Source: Micromonospora purpureochromogenes (lineage in GTDB: Bacteria; Actinomycetota; Actinomycetes; Mycobacteriales; Micromonosporaceae). From it: DNA of 64,000 nucleotides. The notes under the pieces were generated by a model. That model saw nothing but the letters and a program-made list of their open reading frames with translations. It did no database searches and was not told the DNA's origin. Made by a program: the position numbers and the translations under genes. Where the stretch lies: positions 1,736,001 through 1,800,000 of the forward strand of contig NZ_LT607410.1 of NCBI RefSeq assembly GCF_900091515.1, read 5' to 3'. This document shows, one piece after another, positions 14,457-23,281 of the stretch (its first letter is position 1; each line of letters opens with the position of its first letter).

Positions 14457-16640
14457 TCAGGCGTCGACCGGCTCCCGGTCGAGGTGGGCGCGCAGCCCCT
14501 CACCCTCGATGTCCACGTTGGGCAGTGCCCGGTTCAGCCAGCGGGGCAGCCACCAGGCGGTCCGGTCGAGCAGCGACATCACCGCCGGCACGATGGTCAT
14601 CCGCACCACGAAGGCGTCGATGGCGACGCCGATCGCGAGCGCGAAGCCCATCGACTTGATCACCGGGTCGTCGAGGAAGACGAAGCCGCCGAAGACCGAG
14701 ATCATGATCAGCGCGGCGGCGGTGACCACCCGGGCGCCGTGGCCCATCCCGTTGATGGTGGCCTGGCGCGGGGTGTCGCCGTGCACGAAGTCCTCCCGCA
14801 TCCGGGAGACCAGGAAGACCTCGTAGTCCATGGCGAGTCCGAACAGGATGCCGATCAGCAGGATCGGCAGGAAGCTGATCAGCGGGCCCGGGGTGTCCAG
14901 CCCGACCAGGTCGGCCAGGTGGCCCTGCTGGAACACCGCGACGGTGATGCCGAAGGTGGCGGCCACGGTGAGCAGGAAGCCCAGCGCCGCCTTGACCGGC
15001 ACCAGGATCGAGCGGAACACCAGCATCAGCAGCAGGATCGACAGCCCGACGACGAGCAGCAGGTAGACCGGCAGCGCGTCGGAGAGCTTCTCGGAGACGT
15101 CGATGCCGATCGCCGTGACGCCGGTGAGCAGCACCTCGGCGTTGCCGATCGCGCCGACGCCGTCGCGGATGTCGTGGACCAGCGTCTCGGTGGCCGCGTC
15201 GGTCGGCCCGGTCTTGGGGATGACGCCGAGCAGCGCCGTCCGGCCGGAGGGGTCGACCTGCGGCGGAGCCACGGCCAGCACACCCTCGGTGCGCTGGATC
15301 AGCGCGGTGACCTGCGGTACGGCGGCTGCGGTGTCCTGCGGGGAGTCCGAGGTGACCACCACGGCGAGCCGGCCGGTGAAGCCGGGCCCGAAGCCCTCGC
15401 GGATGACGTCGTTGCTGGCCCGGGCCGCGCTGCCCTCGGGCGCGTTGGCCGCGTCCGGCAGGGCCAGCCGCATGTCCTGCGCCGGCAGCGCGAGCAGCCC
15501 GAGGCCGAGCAGCCCGACCAGGATGACCGGGATCCGCAACCGGGTGACCCGGTGCGCCCAGCGGAAGCCGAAGCCGGAGCGGTCCTCGGCGGGCGGGGTG
15601 TCGCGGGCGGCCGGCGCGGCCTCGGCCCGGCGCAGCTTGCGGGGGAGCACCTTGCGGCCGGCGAAGCCGAGCAGGGCCGGCTGGAGGGTGATCGCGACGA
15701 GCACCGCCACGGTGACGGTGCCCGCGGCGGCCAGACCCATCACGGTGAGGAAGGGGATGTTGACCACGGCCAGACCGGCCAGCGCGATGACCACGGTGGC
15801 GCCGGCGAAGACGACGGCGGAGCCGGCGGTGCCGACGGCCCGGCCGACCGCCTCGTCCGGCTCCAGGCCGTCGAGCAGGTTCTGCCGGTGCCGGGAGGTG
15901 ATGAAGAGCGAGTAGTCGATGCCGACGGCCAGGCCGAGCATCAGGGCCAGGATGGGCGCGGTGCTGGTCAGCTCGACCGCGCCGCTGAGCGCGTACAGGC
16001 CGGCCATGCCGACGGCGACGCCGATCAGGGCGTTGAGCATGGTCATCCCGGCGGCGACCAGCGAGCCGAACGTGATGATCAGGACGATCGCGGCGACCAG
16101 CACGCCCAGCGCCTCGGTGGAGCCGACCTCGGGCTCGGAGTTGAGCACCTCGCCGCCGGGCGCGACCTGCCAGCCCTGCGCCTCGGCCTGCGCGCCGACC
16201 TTCTCGTACGCCGCGCGCTGGTCGTCGGTGACCTCGTCGGCGCCCTTCGCGAACTGCACCTGCACCAGGGCGTACCGGCCGTTGGGGGAGACCGCCTGGA
16301 CCTGGAACGGGTCGACGGCGCCGACCACGCCGGGCAGGGCCGCGGCCTCCTGCACGACGCCCTTGACCAGCGTCTGCCCCTCGGGCGTGGCGAGCTGGCC
16401 GTCCGCCGGCGCCTTGACCGCGATGGTCCCGGTGGCGCCGCTGGCCGCCGGGAACCGCTCGGCCAGCAGGTCCAGCGCCTGCTGCGACTCGGTCCCGGGC
16501 ATGGTGAAGTTGCTCGCCGTCGGGCCGCGCAGGGTCGCCGCGGCGAGGCCGAGGCCGACGAGTACGACGAGCCAGACGGCGACGACGAGTCGCCGGTGGC
16601 GCAATGAGGCCCGGCCGAGCCGGTACAGCAGGGTCGCCAT
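14457..16640 (-). CDS. MMPL-family RND transporter
   Basis: This 727-residue inner-membrane protein has MmpL/RND architecture: one N-terminal helix (RRLVVAVWLVVLVGLGLAA), a periplasmic-type loop of about 120 residues, five helices including VGIDYSLFITSRHR, a second loop (about 380-510), and a second set of five helices including FGLAMDYEVFLVSRMRED. The repeated D-Y-x-L/V-F motifs are the proton-relay signature. Substrates of such actinobacterial pumps include lipids and antibiotics. It is translated 14 bp after the TetR gene with AAGGA as ribosome site, so the two form an operon, and the TetR protein probably represses the pump. It converges on the esterase-family gene. Confidence 0.9.
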   Translation of the reverse strand: MATLLYRLGRASLRHRRLVVAVWLVVLVGLGLAAATLRGPTASNFTMPGTESQQALDLLAERFPAASGATGTIAVKAPADGQLATPEGQTLVKGVVQEAAALPGVVGAVDPFQVQAVSPNGRYALVQVQFAKGADEVTDDQRAAYEKVGAQAEAQGWQVAPGGEVLNSEPEVGSTEALGVLVAAIVLIITFGSLVAAGMTMLNALIGVAVGMAGLYALSGAVELTSTAPILALMLGLAVGIDYSLFITSRHRQNLLDGLEPDEAVGRAVGTAGSAVVFAGATVVIALAGLAVVNIPFLTVMGLAAAGTVTVAVLVAITLQPALLGFAGRKVLPRKLRRAEAAPAARDTPPAEDRSGFGFRWAHRVTRLRIPVILVGLLGLGLLALPAQDMRLALPDAANAPEGSAARASNDVIREGFGPGFTGRLAVVVTSDSPQDTAAAVPQVTALIQRTEGVLAVAPPQVDPSGRTALLGVIPKTGPTDAATETLVHDIRDGVGAIGNAEVLLTGVTAIGIDVSEKLSDALPVYLLLVVGLSILLLMLVFRSILVPVKAALGFLLTVAATFGITVAVFQQGHLADLVGLDTPGPLISFLPILLIGILFGLAMDYEVFLVSRMREDFVHGDTPRQATINGMGHGARVVTAAALIMISVFGGFVFLDDPVIKSMGFALAIGVAIDAFVVRMTIVPAVMSLLDRTAWWLPRWLNRALPNVDIEGEGLRAHLDREPVDA

Positions 16641-16653
16641 CAGATCCTTGTCC

Positions 16654-17214
16654 TCATTCGGGGTTGGGTGGGTCGAGCGGTGCCAGCGCCCGGGCGGCGA
16701 TCGCCAGCAGGGCGGGGCGCAACTCGTCGTCGGGCACGTCGACGAACTCGGCGCACGCCTCCGGCACCCCGGCCAGCACGACCATCGCCGCGATCCGGCC
16801 GCCCGGGCCCTCGCAGTGCCCGGCGAGCGCGTCGAGCAGCCGTTCGGAGATGCGCTGGACGTGGGCGAAGGCCGGTTGCGCCAGCAGTTCGGGGAACTCG
16901 CCGCGCAGCAGCGCGATCTCCCGCCGGAAGCGGACCGCGAGGTCCACGAAGCCCTCGGCGGCGGCGCGCTGGGCGGCGGCGCCGTCGAGGGCGGTGATCC
17001 GCTCGTCGAGCTGGCGCAGCACCTCGATCGGCCGGGCCATCAGCTCGGCGAGCAGGGCTTCCTTGCTGGCGAAGTGGTAGAGCACGGCCGCCTTGGAACA
17101 GCCCACCTCGCGGGCGATGTCCTGCAACGAGGTGCCCTTGTAGCCGGTCACCGCGAACCGCCGTGCCGCCGCGGCCAGGATCTCGCCGTGGGTCTGCGGG
17201 GTCGTCCGTGCCAT
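16654..17214 (-). CDS. TetR-family transcriptional regulator
   Basis: This 186-residue repressor has an N-terminal TetR helix-turn-helix ([46 protein letters not shown]) and a helical C-terminal ligand and dimer domain. The start could be ATG 17226 (adding MLER) or ATG 17214; the latter has a weak GGAAC ahead of it. Two identical 16-bp palindromes lie immediately upstream, so autoregulation together with control of the downstream MMPL pump is likely. Confidence 0.9.
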   Translation of the reverse strand: MARTTPQTHGEILAAAARRFAVTGYKGTSLQDIAREVGCSKAAVLYHFASKEALLAELMARPIEVLRQLDERITALDGAAAQRAAAEGFVDLAVRFRREIALLRGEFPELLAQPAFAHVQRISERLLDALAGHCEGPGGRIAAMVVLAGVPEACAEFVDVPDDELRPALLAIAARALAPLDPPNPE

Positions 17215-17228
17215 GCGTTCCAGCATGC

Positions 17229-17263
17229 CTGACCGATCGGTCAGAGCCTGACCGATCGGTCAG
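17229..17263 (-). promoter_or_regulatory. duplicated TetR operator
   Basis: Two perfect copies of CTGACCGATCGGTCAG (17229-17244 and 17248-17263) have centres 19 bp apart. The first copy ends 3 bp before the upstream possible start codon of the regulator, so bound repressor would block transcription of the tetR-mmpL unit. Confidence 0.85.
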
Positions 17264-17291
17264 ACGCGTCGGGTGGCGTTCGCCACACCGG

Positions 17292-17903
17292 TTATTCCCC
17301 GGCGCCGGCCGCCGCGCCGGTCCAGCCGGCCAGCCACTCGCCGGACCAGGTCAGCGTCCCGGCGTGCAGGTCGGCGGCGAGGCCGCGGACCCACTCCAGC
17401 TCGGTCCGCAGCAGGGCCAGCCGGTATTCGTCCTCGATCAGGAAGAGCCGCGGCAGGTCGACCCGGGCGAGGACGGCCTCGCGCTCGCGCAGCCGCGCGG
17501 CGAGGGTCTCGGCGCGCCGTTCGAGCTGCCGGGCCGCCTCGGCCGGTGGCAGCAGCGGCAGGAAGGAGAGCGCGGCGGGGAACTCGGGGAACTCGCGCGC
17601 CGGGGTGGCCAGCGCCTCGACCAGCCAGCCGTCCAGCGTCCGCCGGCCGGCGTCGGTCAACTCGTAGACCGTGCGTTCCGGCCGCCGCTCGTCCCGGGCG
17701 GTGTGGCTGACCCGCACCAGCTCGTCGCGCCGCAGCCGCTCGATGGCCTGGTAGATGCTGTTGCGCTGCGCGACGTTGACCACGTCCTGCTTCTCGCGTT
17801 CCTGGATGAGCTGCTGCATCCGGTACGCGTGCATCGGCTGCTCGACCAGGAGGGCGAGCACCATCATCGCCAGCGGTGAGTGGCGGTGTGCGCGGGCGGC
17901 CAT
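17292..17903 (-). CDS. PadR-family transcriptional regulator
   Basis: This 203-residue protein has an N-terminal PadR winged helix (LAMMVLALLVEQPMHAYRMQQLI ... RNSIYQAIERLRRDELVRV ... RTVYELTDAGRRTL). A longer C-terminal helical region (AEAARQLERRAETLAARLREREAVL) probably mediates dimerisation through a coiled coil. The ATG at 17903 follows AAGGTGAGG. It is divergent from the FAD monooxygenase, with 57 bp between starts, so it most likely controls that gene. Confidence 0.9.
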   Translation of the reverse strand: MAARAHRHSPLAMMVLALLVEQPMHAYRMQQLIQEREKQDVVNVAQRNSIYQAIERLRRDELVRVSHTARDERRPERTVYELTDAGRRTLDGWLVEALATPAREFPEFPAALSFLPLLPPAEAARQLERRAETLAARLREREAVLARVDLPRLFLIEDEYRLALLRTELEWVRGLAADLHAGTLTWSGEWLAGWTGAAAGAGE

Positions 17904-17948
17904 GGCCTCACCTTAGGTGACGGTCTTCCTCGTCATGGTCATTCTATG

Positions 17949-17966
17949 TATAGTCATGATATGACT
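17949..17966 (+). promoter_or_regulatory. leaderless promoter and operator of the monooxygenase gene
   Basis: TATAGT (17949-17954) ends 6 bases before ATG 17961, suggesting a leaderless mRNA. The inverted repeat AGTCAT-GAT-ATGACT (17952-17966) overlaps both the -10 box and the start codon, a natural site for the divergent PadR protein. No clear -35 box is visible. Confidence 0.5.
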
Positions 17967-19208
17967 AAGGCATTGATCATCGGTGGCGGCATCGCCGGCC
18001 CGGTCGCCGCCCTCGCCCTGCGCCGCGCCGGCATCGATTCGGTGGTCCACGAGGCGTACGAGCGGGACGCGGTCGGCGTGGGCTCCTTCCTGACCCTCTC
18101 GGTCAACGGGATGGACGCGCTGCGGGCGATCGGCCTGGACGAGCTGGTCGCCGGGCTCGGGCACCCGACCCCCCGGATGGCGATGTTCAACCACCAGGGC
18201 CGCCGGCTGGGCGAGTTCGGCACCAGCGGCACCCGCACCCGGGGCCGGGGCAGCACCACGGTGCGGCGGTCCGACCTCTACCGGGCGCTGCGCGACGAGG
18301 CCGCCCGGCAGGGCGTACCGATCGTGCACGGCGCCCGGCTGGTCGCGGCCGAGCCGACCGGCGCGGCCGTACGGGCCCGCTTCGCCGACGGCCGGAGCGC
18401 CGAGGGTGACCTCCTGATCGGCGCGGACGGGCTGCGCTCGCGGACCCGGGAGATCATCGACCCGGCGGCGCCCACGCCCCGCTACGTCCCGCTGCTCAAC
18501 GCCAGTGGCTTCACCCGCGGCCTGGGGCTGCCCGGCGAGCCGGGCGTGATGAACATGATCTTCGGTCGGCGGTGCTTCTTCTGCTGGATCCCGGTGGCCG
18601 ACGGCGAGATCTGGTGGTTCGCCAACCCGCCCCAGCCGGCGGAACTGACCCCGGACCAGCTCGCCGCCATCGGCCCCGAGGAATCGCGCGCCCGGCTGCG
18701 CGCCCTCTTCGCGGACGACGCCGGCCCGGCCCTGCGCGTCGTCGAGGCCACCGACCGGATCCAGTACGGCTGGCCCACCTACGACCTGCCGTCGCTGCCC
18801 GTCTGGCACCGCGACCGGATGATCGTCATCGGCGACGCCGCGCACACCGCCGCCCCCTCCTCCGGACAGGGCGCGGCGATGGCGTTCGAGGACGCGGTGA
18901 CGCTGGCCCGGTGCCTGCGTGATCTGCCCGACGTGCCGGCCGCGTTCACCGCGTACGAGCGGCTGCGCCGGGAGCGGGTCGAGCGGGTGGTGGCGCAGGG
19001 ACGGCGGAACAGCGGCACCAAGGCCGCCGGTCCGGTCGCCCGGCTGCTGCGGGACTTCGCCCTGCCGCTGTACGCCCGGCGGATGGCGAAGACCGGCGGC
19101 GCCTCCCTCGCCTGGCTGTACGACCACCACGTCGAGTGGGACGTGCCGGTCGCCGCCGCGGTCACTGCGCCGCGTGCTCCCGGTCGTACGCGGCCCGCGC
19201 CTCGCTGA
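17961..19208 (+). CDS. FAD-dependent monooxygenase
   Basis: This 415-residue protein is a class A flavoprotein monooxygenase (PHBH/TetX-like). The N-terminal dinucleotide motif is LIIGGGIAGPVAALALRRAG, LLIGADGLRSRTRE is the DG motif, and MIVIGDAAHTAAPSSGQGAAMAFEDA is the second FAD motif. Such enzymes hydroxylate aromatic or polyketide substrates and sometimes inactivate antibiotics. The start is ATG 17961; an in-frame ATG at 17946 overlaps the promoter. Its last 47 bp overlap the convergent HxlR gene. The PadR neighbour suggests induction by a phenolic or drug-like ligand; the substrate is unknown. Confidence 0.9.
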   Translation: MTKALIIGGGIAGPVAALALRRAGIDSVVHEAYERDAVGVGSFLTLSVNGMDALRAIGLDELVAGLGHPTPRMAMFNHQGRRLGEFGTSGTRTRGRGSTTVRRSDLYRALRDEAARQGVPIVHGARLVAAEPTGAAVRARFADGRSAEGDLLIGADGLRSRTREIIDPAAPTPRYVPLLNASGFTRGLGLPGEPGVMNMIFGRRCFFCWIPVADGEIWWFANPPQPAELTPDQLAAIGPEESRARLRALFADDAGPALRVVEATDRIQYGWPTYDLPSLPVWHRDRMIVIGDAAHTAAPSSGQGAAMAFEDAVTLARCLRDLPDVPAAFTAYERLRRERVERVVAQGRRNSGTKAAGPVARLLRDFALPLYARRMAKTGGASLAWLYDHHVEWDVPVAAAVTAPRAPGRTRPAPR

Positions 19209-19551
19209 TCGCCCCGCGGTGCCGTTCGGCCCATTCGGTGAGCGCCACCAGCGACTCGTAGAGCTCCAGGGCCATCGGGGTGGCGGTGTACTCCACCTTC
19301 GGCGGCACGGTCGGGTACACCCGCCGGTGCAGCAGGCCGTCGCGTTCCAGGTTGCGCAGGGTGAGGGTCAGCATCCGCCGGCTGATCCCCTCCACCTGCC
19401 GTTCCAGTTCGGTGAAGCGGACCGGCCCCTTGGCGGCGGCCACCAGGATGCCGATGCTCCACTTGCCACCGACCCGGTCCAGCGCCTCGCGGACGGTGCA
19501 GGCGCGGGCCTGGGCGCGCCCGATGGACACACAGCTGTTCCCCTGGGACAC
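19162..19551 (-). CDS. HxlR-family transcriptional regulator
   Basis: This 129-residue winged-helix protein matches HxlR/MarR-like regulators: CTVREALDRVGGKWSIGILVAAAKGPVRFTELERQVEGISRRMLTLTLRNLERDGLLHR and the wing KVEYTATPMALEL are typical. GTG 19551 was chosen because GGAGG lies 7 bases upstream; a TTG at 19554 is too close to it. Divergent from the MFS transporter, with an inverted repeat between them, it probably regulates that exporter. The 3' end overlaps the monooxygenase by 47 bp. Confidence 0.9.
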   Translation of the reverse strand: MSQGNSCVSIGRAQARACTVREALDRVGGKWSIGILVAAAKGPVRFTELERQVEGISRRMLTLTLRNLERDGLLHRRVYPTVPPKVEYTATPMALELYESLVALTEWAERHRGAISEARAAYDREHAAQ

Positions 19552-19594
19552 CAAAGTGCCTCCTTCCGCTCGGTCTGATGGTCACAGACGATGG

Positions 19595-19620
19595 CCTTGG
19601 TAACAAACCATGCACCAAGG
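19595..19620. promoter_or_regulatory. candidate HxlR operator between hxlR and the MFS gene
   Basis: The 7-bp inverted repeat CCTTGGT (19595-19601) / ACCAAGG (19614-19620) has a 12-bp spacer that itself contains AACAAACCA. It lies in the 78-bp divergent gap and its right arm touches the ribosome site of the MFS gene. Confidence 0.55.
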
Positions 19621-19629
19621 AGGACGTCG

Positions 19630-21072
19630 ATGACGAACCGATGGGCGGCGCTGCTGGTGCTCTGCGCCGGCAGCCTGATGATCATTCTGGACGGGAGCAT
19701 CGTCGCGGTGGCCCTGCCCGCCATCCAGCGCGACCTCGGCTTCGCCGCCGCCGACCTGCCCTGGGTGGTCAACGCCTACCTGGTCGCGTTCGGCGGGCTG
19801 CTGCTGCTCGCCGGGCGGCTCGGCGACCTGGTCGGCCGCCGGCGGGTGTTCCTCGCCGGGGTCGCCCTGTTCACCCTCGCCTCGGTGGCCTGCGCGCTGG
19901 CCGGCGACCCGACCACCCTGGTCGTCGCCCGGTTCCTCCAGGGCACCGGTGGGGCGCTCACCACCGCGGTCGGCCTCGGCATGGTCGTCGGGCTCTTCCC
20001 CGGGCCCGCCGAGCGGGCCCGGGCCATCGCGGTGTTCAGTTTCACCGGCGCGGCCGGCGCCTCGCTGGGCCTGCTGGCCGGCGGGTTCCTCACCGAGCTG
20101 GCCGGCTGGCCGGCGATCTTCCTGATCAACCTGCCGATCGGCCTGCTCATCGTGGGCGGCGCCACGCGGTGGGTGCCGGCCGACTCCGGCATCGGGCTGC
20201 GGGCCGGCCTCGACCTGCCCGGCGCGGCGCTGGTCACCGCCGGCCTGATGGCCACCGTGGTGGCCATCGTCGGCGCCGGCGAGCACGGCTGGACGTCCCC
20301 GCGCACCCTCGCCGCCGCGCTGCTGGCCGGGGCGCTGCTCGGCGCGTTCGCGTTCCGGCAGGCGGTCGCCGCCACCCCGCTGCTGCCGCCCCGGGTGCTG
20401 CGCACGCCGGACCTGGTCGCCGCGAACCTGGTCCAGTTCCTCACCATCGCCGCGTTCTTCGGCTTCCAGTTCCTGCTGGCCCTCGAACTCCAGCTCGTGC
20501 TGGGGCTGGCACCGGCCGCCACCGGGCTGGCCTTCCTGCCCACCCCGGTGGTGATCGCGGTGGTCTCGCTCGGCCTCGCCGGGCGCCTGATCGCCCGGTT
20601 CGGCGGTCGGGCGGTGCTGCTCACCGGGTTGGCGCTGGCCGTACCCGGGTTCCTGCTGCTGGCCCGGCTGCCGGTGGACGGCGACTACCCGACCGACGTG
20701 CTCCCGGCGATCCTCGTCTTCGGCCTGGCCGGCGGGCTGACCCTGCCCGCGGTCACCACCCTCGCCATGGCGGGCGCGGATCCGGCCGACGCCGGCCTCG
20801 CCTCCGGGCTGGCCAACACCACCCAGCAGGTCGGCGGCGCGCTCGGGTTGGCCGCGCTGGCCACCCTGGCCGCCCACCGCACCGACGTGCTGGGCGCCGC
20901 CGGCCGGGCCGGGTCCGACGCCCTCGCCGCCGGCTACCGCGCCGCGTTCGCCGCCGCGGCCGCCCTGGTCACCGCCGCGCTGCTGGTCGCCCTGGTGGCG
21001 CTGCGTCGGGGTCAGGGCCGACCGGAGACGGTACGCAGCACCGTGGCCAGCTCGTCCAGCGCGGCCGGGTAG
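19630..21072 (+). CDS. MFS drug transporter, DHA2 (EmrB/QacA) type
   Basis: This 480-residue membrane protein has about 14 predicted helices. The DHA2 motif is LDGSIVAVALPAIQRDLG near the N-terminus, followed by GRLGDLVGRRRVFLAG (motif A) and the antiporter motif C-like GAAGASLGLLAGGFL. It is predicted to export drugs or secondary metabolites using the proton gradient. The ATG was chosen because GGAGG lies 7 bases upstream. It is divergent from the HxlR gene, and its final 61 bp run antisense into the MocR gene. Confidence 0.9.
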   Translation: MTNRWAALLVLCAGSLMIILDGSIVAVALPAIQRDLGFAAADLPWVVNAYLVAFGGLLLLAGRLGDLVGRRRVFLAGVALFTLASVACALAGDPTTLVVARFLQGTGGALTTAVGLGMVVGLFPGPAERARAIAVFSFTGAAGASLGLLAGGFLTELAGWPAIFLINLPIGLLIVGGATRWVPADSGIGLRAGLDLPGAALVTAGLMATVVAIVGAGEHGWTSPRTLAAALLAGALLGAFAFRQAVAATPLLPPRVLRTPDLVAANLVQFLTIAAFFGFQFLLALELQLVLGLAPAATGLAFLPTPVVIAVVSLGLAGRLIARFGGRAVLLTGLALAVPGFLLLARLPVDGDYPTDVLPAILVFGLAGGLTLPAVTTLAMAGADPADAGLASGLANTTQQVGGALGLAALATLAAHRTDVLGAAGRAGSDALAAGYRAAFAAAAALVTAALLVALVALRRGQGRPETVRSTVASSSSAAG

Positions 21073-22424
21073 CGGTGCGCGGGCGGGGTGGCGTACCCGA
21101 CGACCAGCCCGGGCGGGCCCGCCCCGGGGCGGTGCCGATGGGCGTCCAGCCCGGTCAGCGCCAACCCCCGGCCGGCCGCGGCGGCCAGCACCTCCGCCTC
21201 GGTCGGCCCGCCCGGCGGCAGCGCGACGGTGGCGTGCAGCCCGGCGGCGACCCCGCCGACGGCCACCCACCCGGCCAGTCGGTCCAGCAGCAGGTCACGC
21301 CGCTGCCGGTAGCGGCGGCGGACGGTGCGCACCTGGCGGTCGTACCCGTGACCGGTGATCAGGTCGGCGAGCGCGAGCTGCCCGACCACCTCGGTCTGCA
21401 CGTCCAGGTGTCGCTTGGCCTCCACCACCGGCTCGACCAGCCGGGCCGGCAGCACCAGCCAGGCCAGCCGCAACGCCGGGCCGAGGGTCTTCGCCGCGGT
21501 GCCGACGTAGGCGACCTGCTCCGGGGCCATGCCCTGCACCGCGCCGACCGGCTGCCGGTCGTAGCGGAACTCGCCGTCGTAGTCGTCCTCGACCACCAGG
21601 GCGGCGGCGTCCCGGGCCCAGCCGGTCAGCGCGTGCCGGCGGTCCGGGCGCAGCGTCACCCCGGTCGGGTACTGGTGCGCCGGGGTGACCACCGCCGCCG
21701 CCACCCCGGCCAGCTCCCCGACGCCGAGCAGGTCGGTGCGGGCCCCGCCATCGTCCACCGGCAGCGGGAGCACCCGGCCGCCCTGCCGGCGGACCACCTC
21801 GCGGTGGAAGGGCAGCCCCGGGTCCTCCATCGCCAGCGTCGGCGCGCCGGCCTCCCGCAACACCGTGGTCAGCAGCACCAGCGCCTGGACGTACCCGCTG
21901 GTCACGACGATCCGCTCGGGGTCGGCCAGCACGCCGCGGGCCCGGCCCAGGTAGCCGGCGAGCGCGGTCCGCAGCTCGGCCCGCCCGCGCGGGTCGCCGT
22001 AGCCGTATGCGCTCGCCGGGGCGACGGCCAGCGCCCGGCGGGTGGCCCGCAGCCACCCGGTGACCGGGAAGGCACCCACGTCCGGGCTGCCCGGCCGCAG
22101 GTCGTACCGGGGCGCGGCCGGACCGGGCGTCGGCGTGGCGGCCGGCGGCCCGGCCTGCCGCAGCGGGCTCACCTCGGTGCCGGAGCCGACCCGGGCCACC
22201 AGCCAGCCCTCGGCGACCAACTGGTCGTACGCGGCGCTGACCGTGCCCCGGGCCAGGCCCAGCTCGGCGGCGAGCGCCCGGGTCGCGGGCAGCCGGGTCG
22301 ACGGCGGCAGCCGGCCGTCCCGGATGGCCGCGCGCAGCGCGCGTTCCAGCCCGGCCCGCCGGCCGCCGCTGGCGTCCAGCTCCAGGTGCAGGTCGACGCC
22401 GAAACCGGCCCAGTCCATCGGCAC
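21012..22424 (-). CDS. MocR/PdxR-family regulator (GntR HTH plus aminotransferase-like domain)
   Basis: This 470-residue protein is a GntR-type winged helix (about 22-85: LERALRAAIRDGRLPPSTRLPATRALAAELGLARGTVSAAYDQLVAEGWL) fused to a class I aminotransferase-fold domain (about 110-470). The PLP lysine is Lys312 in GTAAKTLGPALRLAWL; the usual GTFSKTL is altered to GTAAKTL. VEDDYDGEFRYD carries the conserved PLP-binding Asp and Tyr. PdxR proteins activate PLP synthesis, while other MocR proteins control unrelated genes. It is divergent from the PEP-mutase-like gene with 47 bp between starts. The start is GTG 22424 or ATG 22418. Confidence 0.9.
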   Translation of the reverse strand: MPMDWAGFGVDLHLELDASGGRRAGLERALRAAIRDGRLPPSTRLPATRALAAELGLARGTVSAAYDQLVAEGWLVARVGSGTEVSPLRQAGPPAATPTPGPAAPRYDLRPGSPDVGAFPVTGWLRATRRALAVAPASAYGYGDPRGRAELRTALAGYLGRARGVLADPERIVVTSGYVQALVLLTTVLREAGAPTLAMEDPGLPFHREVVRRQGGRVLPLPVDDGGARTDLLGVGELAGVAAAVVTPAHQYPTGVTLRPDRRHALTGWARDAAALVVEDDYDGEFRYDRQPVGAVQGMAPEQVAYVGTAAKTLGPALRLAWLVLPARLVEPVVEAKRHLDVQTEVVGQLALADLITGHGYDRQVRTVRRRYRQRRDLLLDRLAGWVAVGGVAAGLHATVALPPGGPTEAEVLAAAAGRGLALTGLDAHRHRPGAGPPGLVVGYATPPAHRYPAALDELATVLRTVSGRP

Positions 22425-22471
22425 GGGATTGGAGCTTAGGGGTGGGCCACCCCCCGGTTGAGAATCGACCC

Positions 22472-23233
22472 ATGACGTCGACCCGTTCCGCCGCCGCGCT
22501 ACGCGCCCTGCACCGCCCCGGTGACCCGCTGATCCTGCCGAACGCCTGGGACGCCGGCTCCGCCCGCGCCGTCGCCGCCGCCGGCTTCCCCGCGGTCGCC
22601 ACCAGCAGCGCCGCCGTGGCGGAATCGCTCGGCCACACCGACGGCGAGGCCACCCCGGTGGCCGAGATGCTCGCCGCGGTGGCCCGGGTCGTCCGGACCG
22701 TCGAGGTGCCGGTCACCGCCGACCTGGAGCGGGGGTACGGCCTGCCGCCGGCCGAGCTGGTCGAGCGGTTGCTCGCCACCGGGGCGGCCGGACTCAACCT
22801 GGAGGACTCCCTACCGGGTACCGGACGGCTGTGCGAGGTGGACGAGCAGGCCGACCTGCTCGCCGCCGTCCGCGCGGCGGCCGGGCCGGACCTGGTGGTC
22901 AACGCCCGGGTGGACGTCTTCCTGCGCACCGCCGGCGACCCGGCCCGGGCGTTCGACGAGGCGGTCCGCCGGGCCGGTCGCTACCGCGCCGCCGGCGCCG
23001 ACTGCGTCTACCCGATCCTGCTGGCCGACCCCGAGCTGGTGGGGCGGTTCGTCGCGGCGGTCGACGGGCCGGTGAACGTGCTGCTGCGCCCCGGCACGCC
23101 CGGGGTCGGGGAGCTGGCCCGCCTCGGCGTGGCCCGGATCAGCCTCGGCTCCGGCGTGTACGACGCGGCCCGGGCCCGGGCCGCCCGGATGCTCGACGCG
23201 CTGCGTGGCGGCGGCGACCCGTTCGCGGGCTGA
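22472..23233 (+). CDS. isocitrate lyase/PEP mutase superfamily protein
   Basis: This 253-residue protein has the PEP mutase/isocitrate lyase barrel. LILPNAWDAGSARAVAAAGFPAVATSSAAVAESLG is the N-terminal core, VTADLERGYG holds the metal-binding Asp and Glu, and GLNLEDS follows. It lacks the KKCG loop of true isocitrate lyases, so it is more like the methylisocitrate-lyase-like or oxaloacetate-hydrolase-like members that cleave C-C or P-C bonds in 2-oxo acids. The exact reaction is open. The divergent MocR regulator probably controls it. ATG 22472 has no good ribosome site, and GAGAAT lies 6 bases upstream, compatible with a leaderless start. Confidence 0.82.
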   Translation: MTSTRSAAALRALHRPGDPLILPNAWDAGSARAVAAAGFPAVATSSAAVAESLGHTDGEATPVAEMLAAVARVVRTVEVPVTADLERGYGLPPAELVERLLATGAAGLNLEDSLPGTGRLCEVDEQADLLAAVRAAAGPDLVVNARVDVFLRTAGDPARAFDEAVRRAGRYRAAGADCVYPILLADPELVGRFVAAVDGPVNVLLRPGTPGVGELARLGVARISLGSGVYDAARARAARMLDALRGGGDPFAG

Positions 23234-23281
23234 CCGCCGCGTCGGCTTGCGGGCGGACGGCGCAGCCGGGAAGGTGGGCTG

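Noticed and set aside
14457..23233. A biosynthetic gene cluster
   Set aside because: There is no synthase, synthetase or precursor-peptide gene; the block contains only regulators, exporters and single enzymes.
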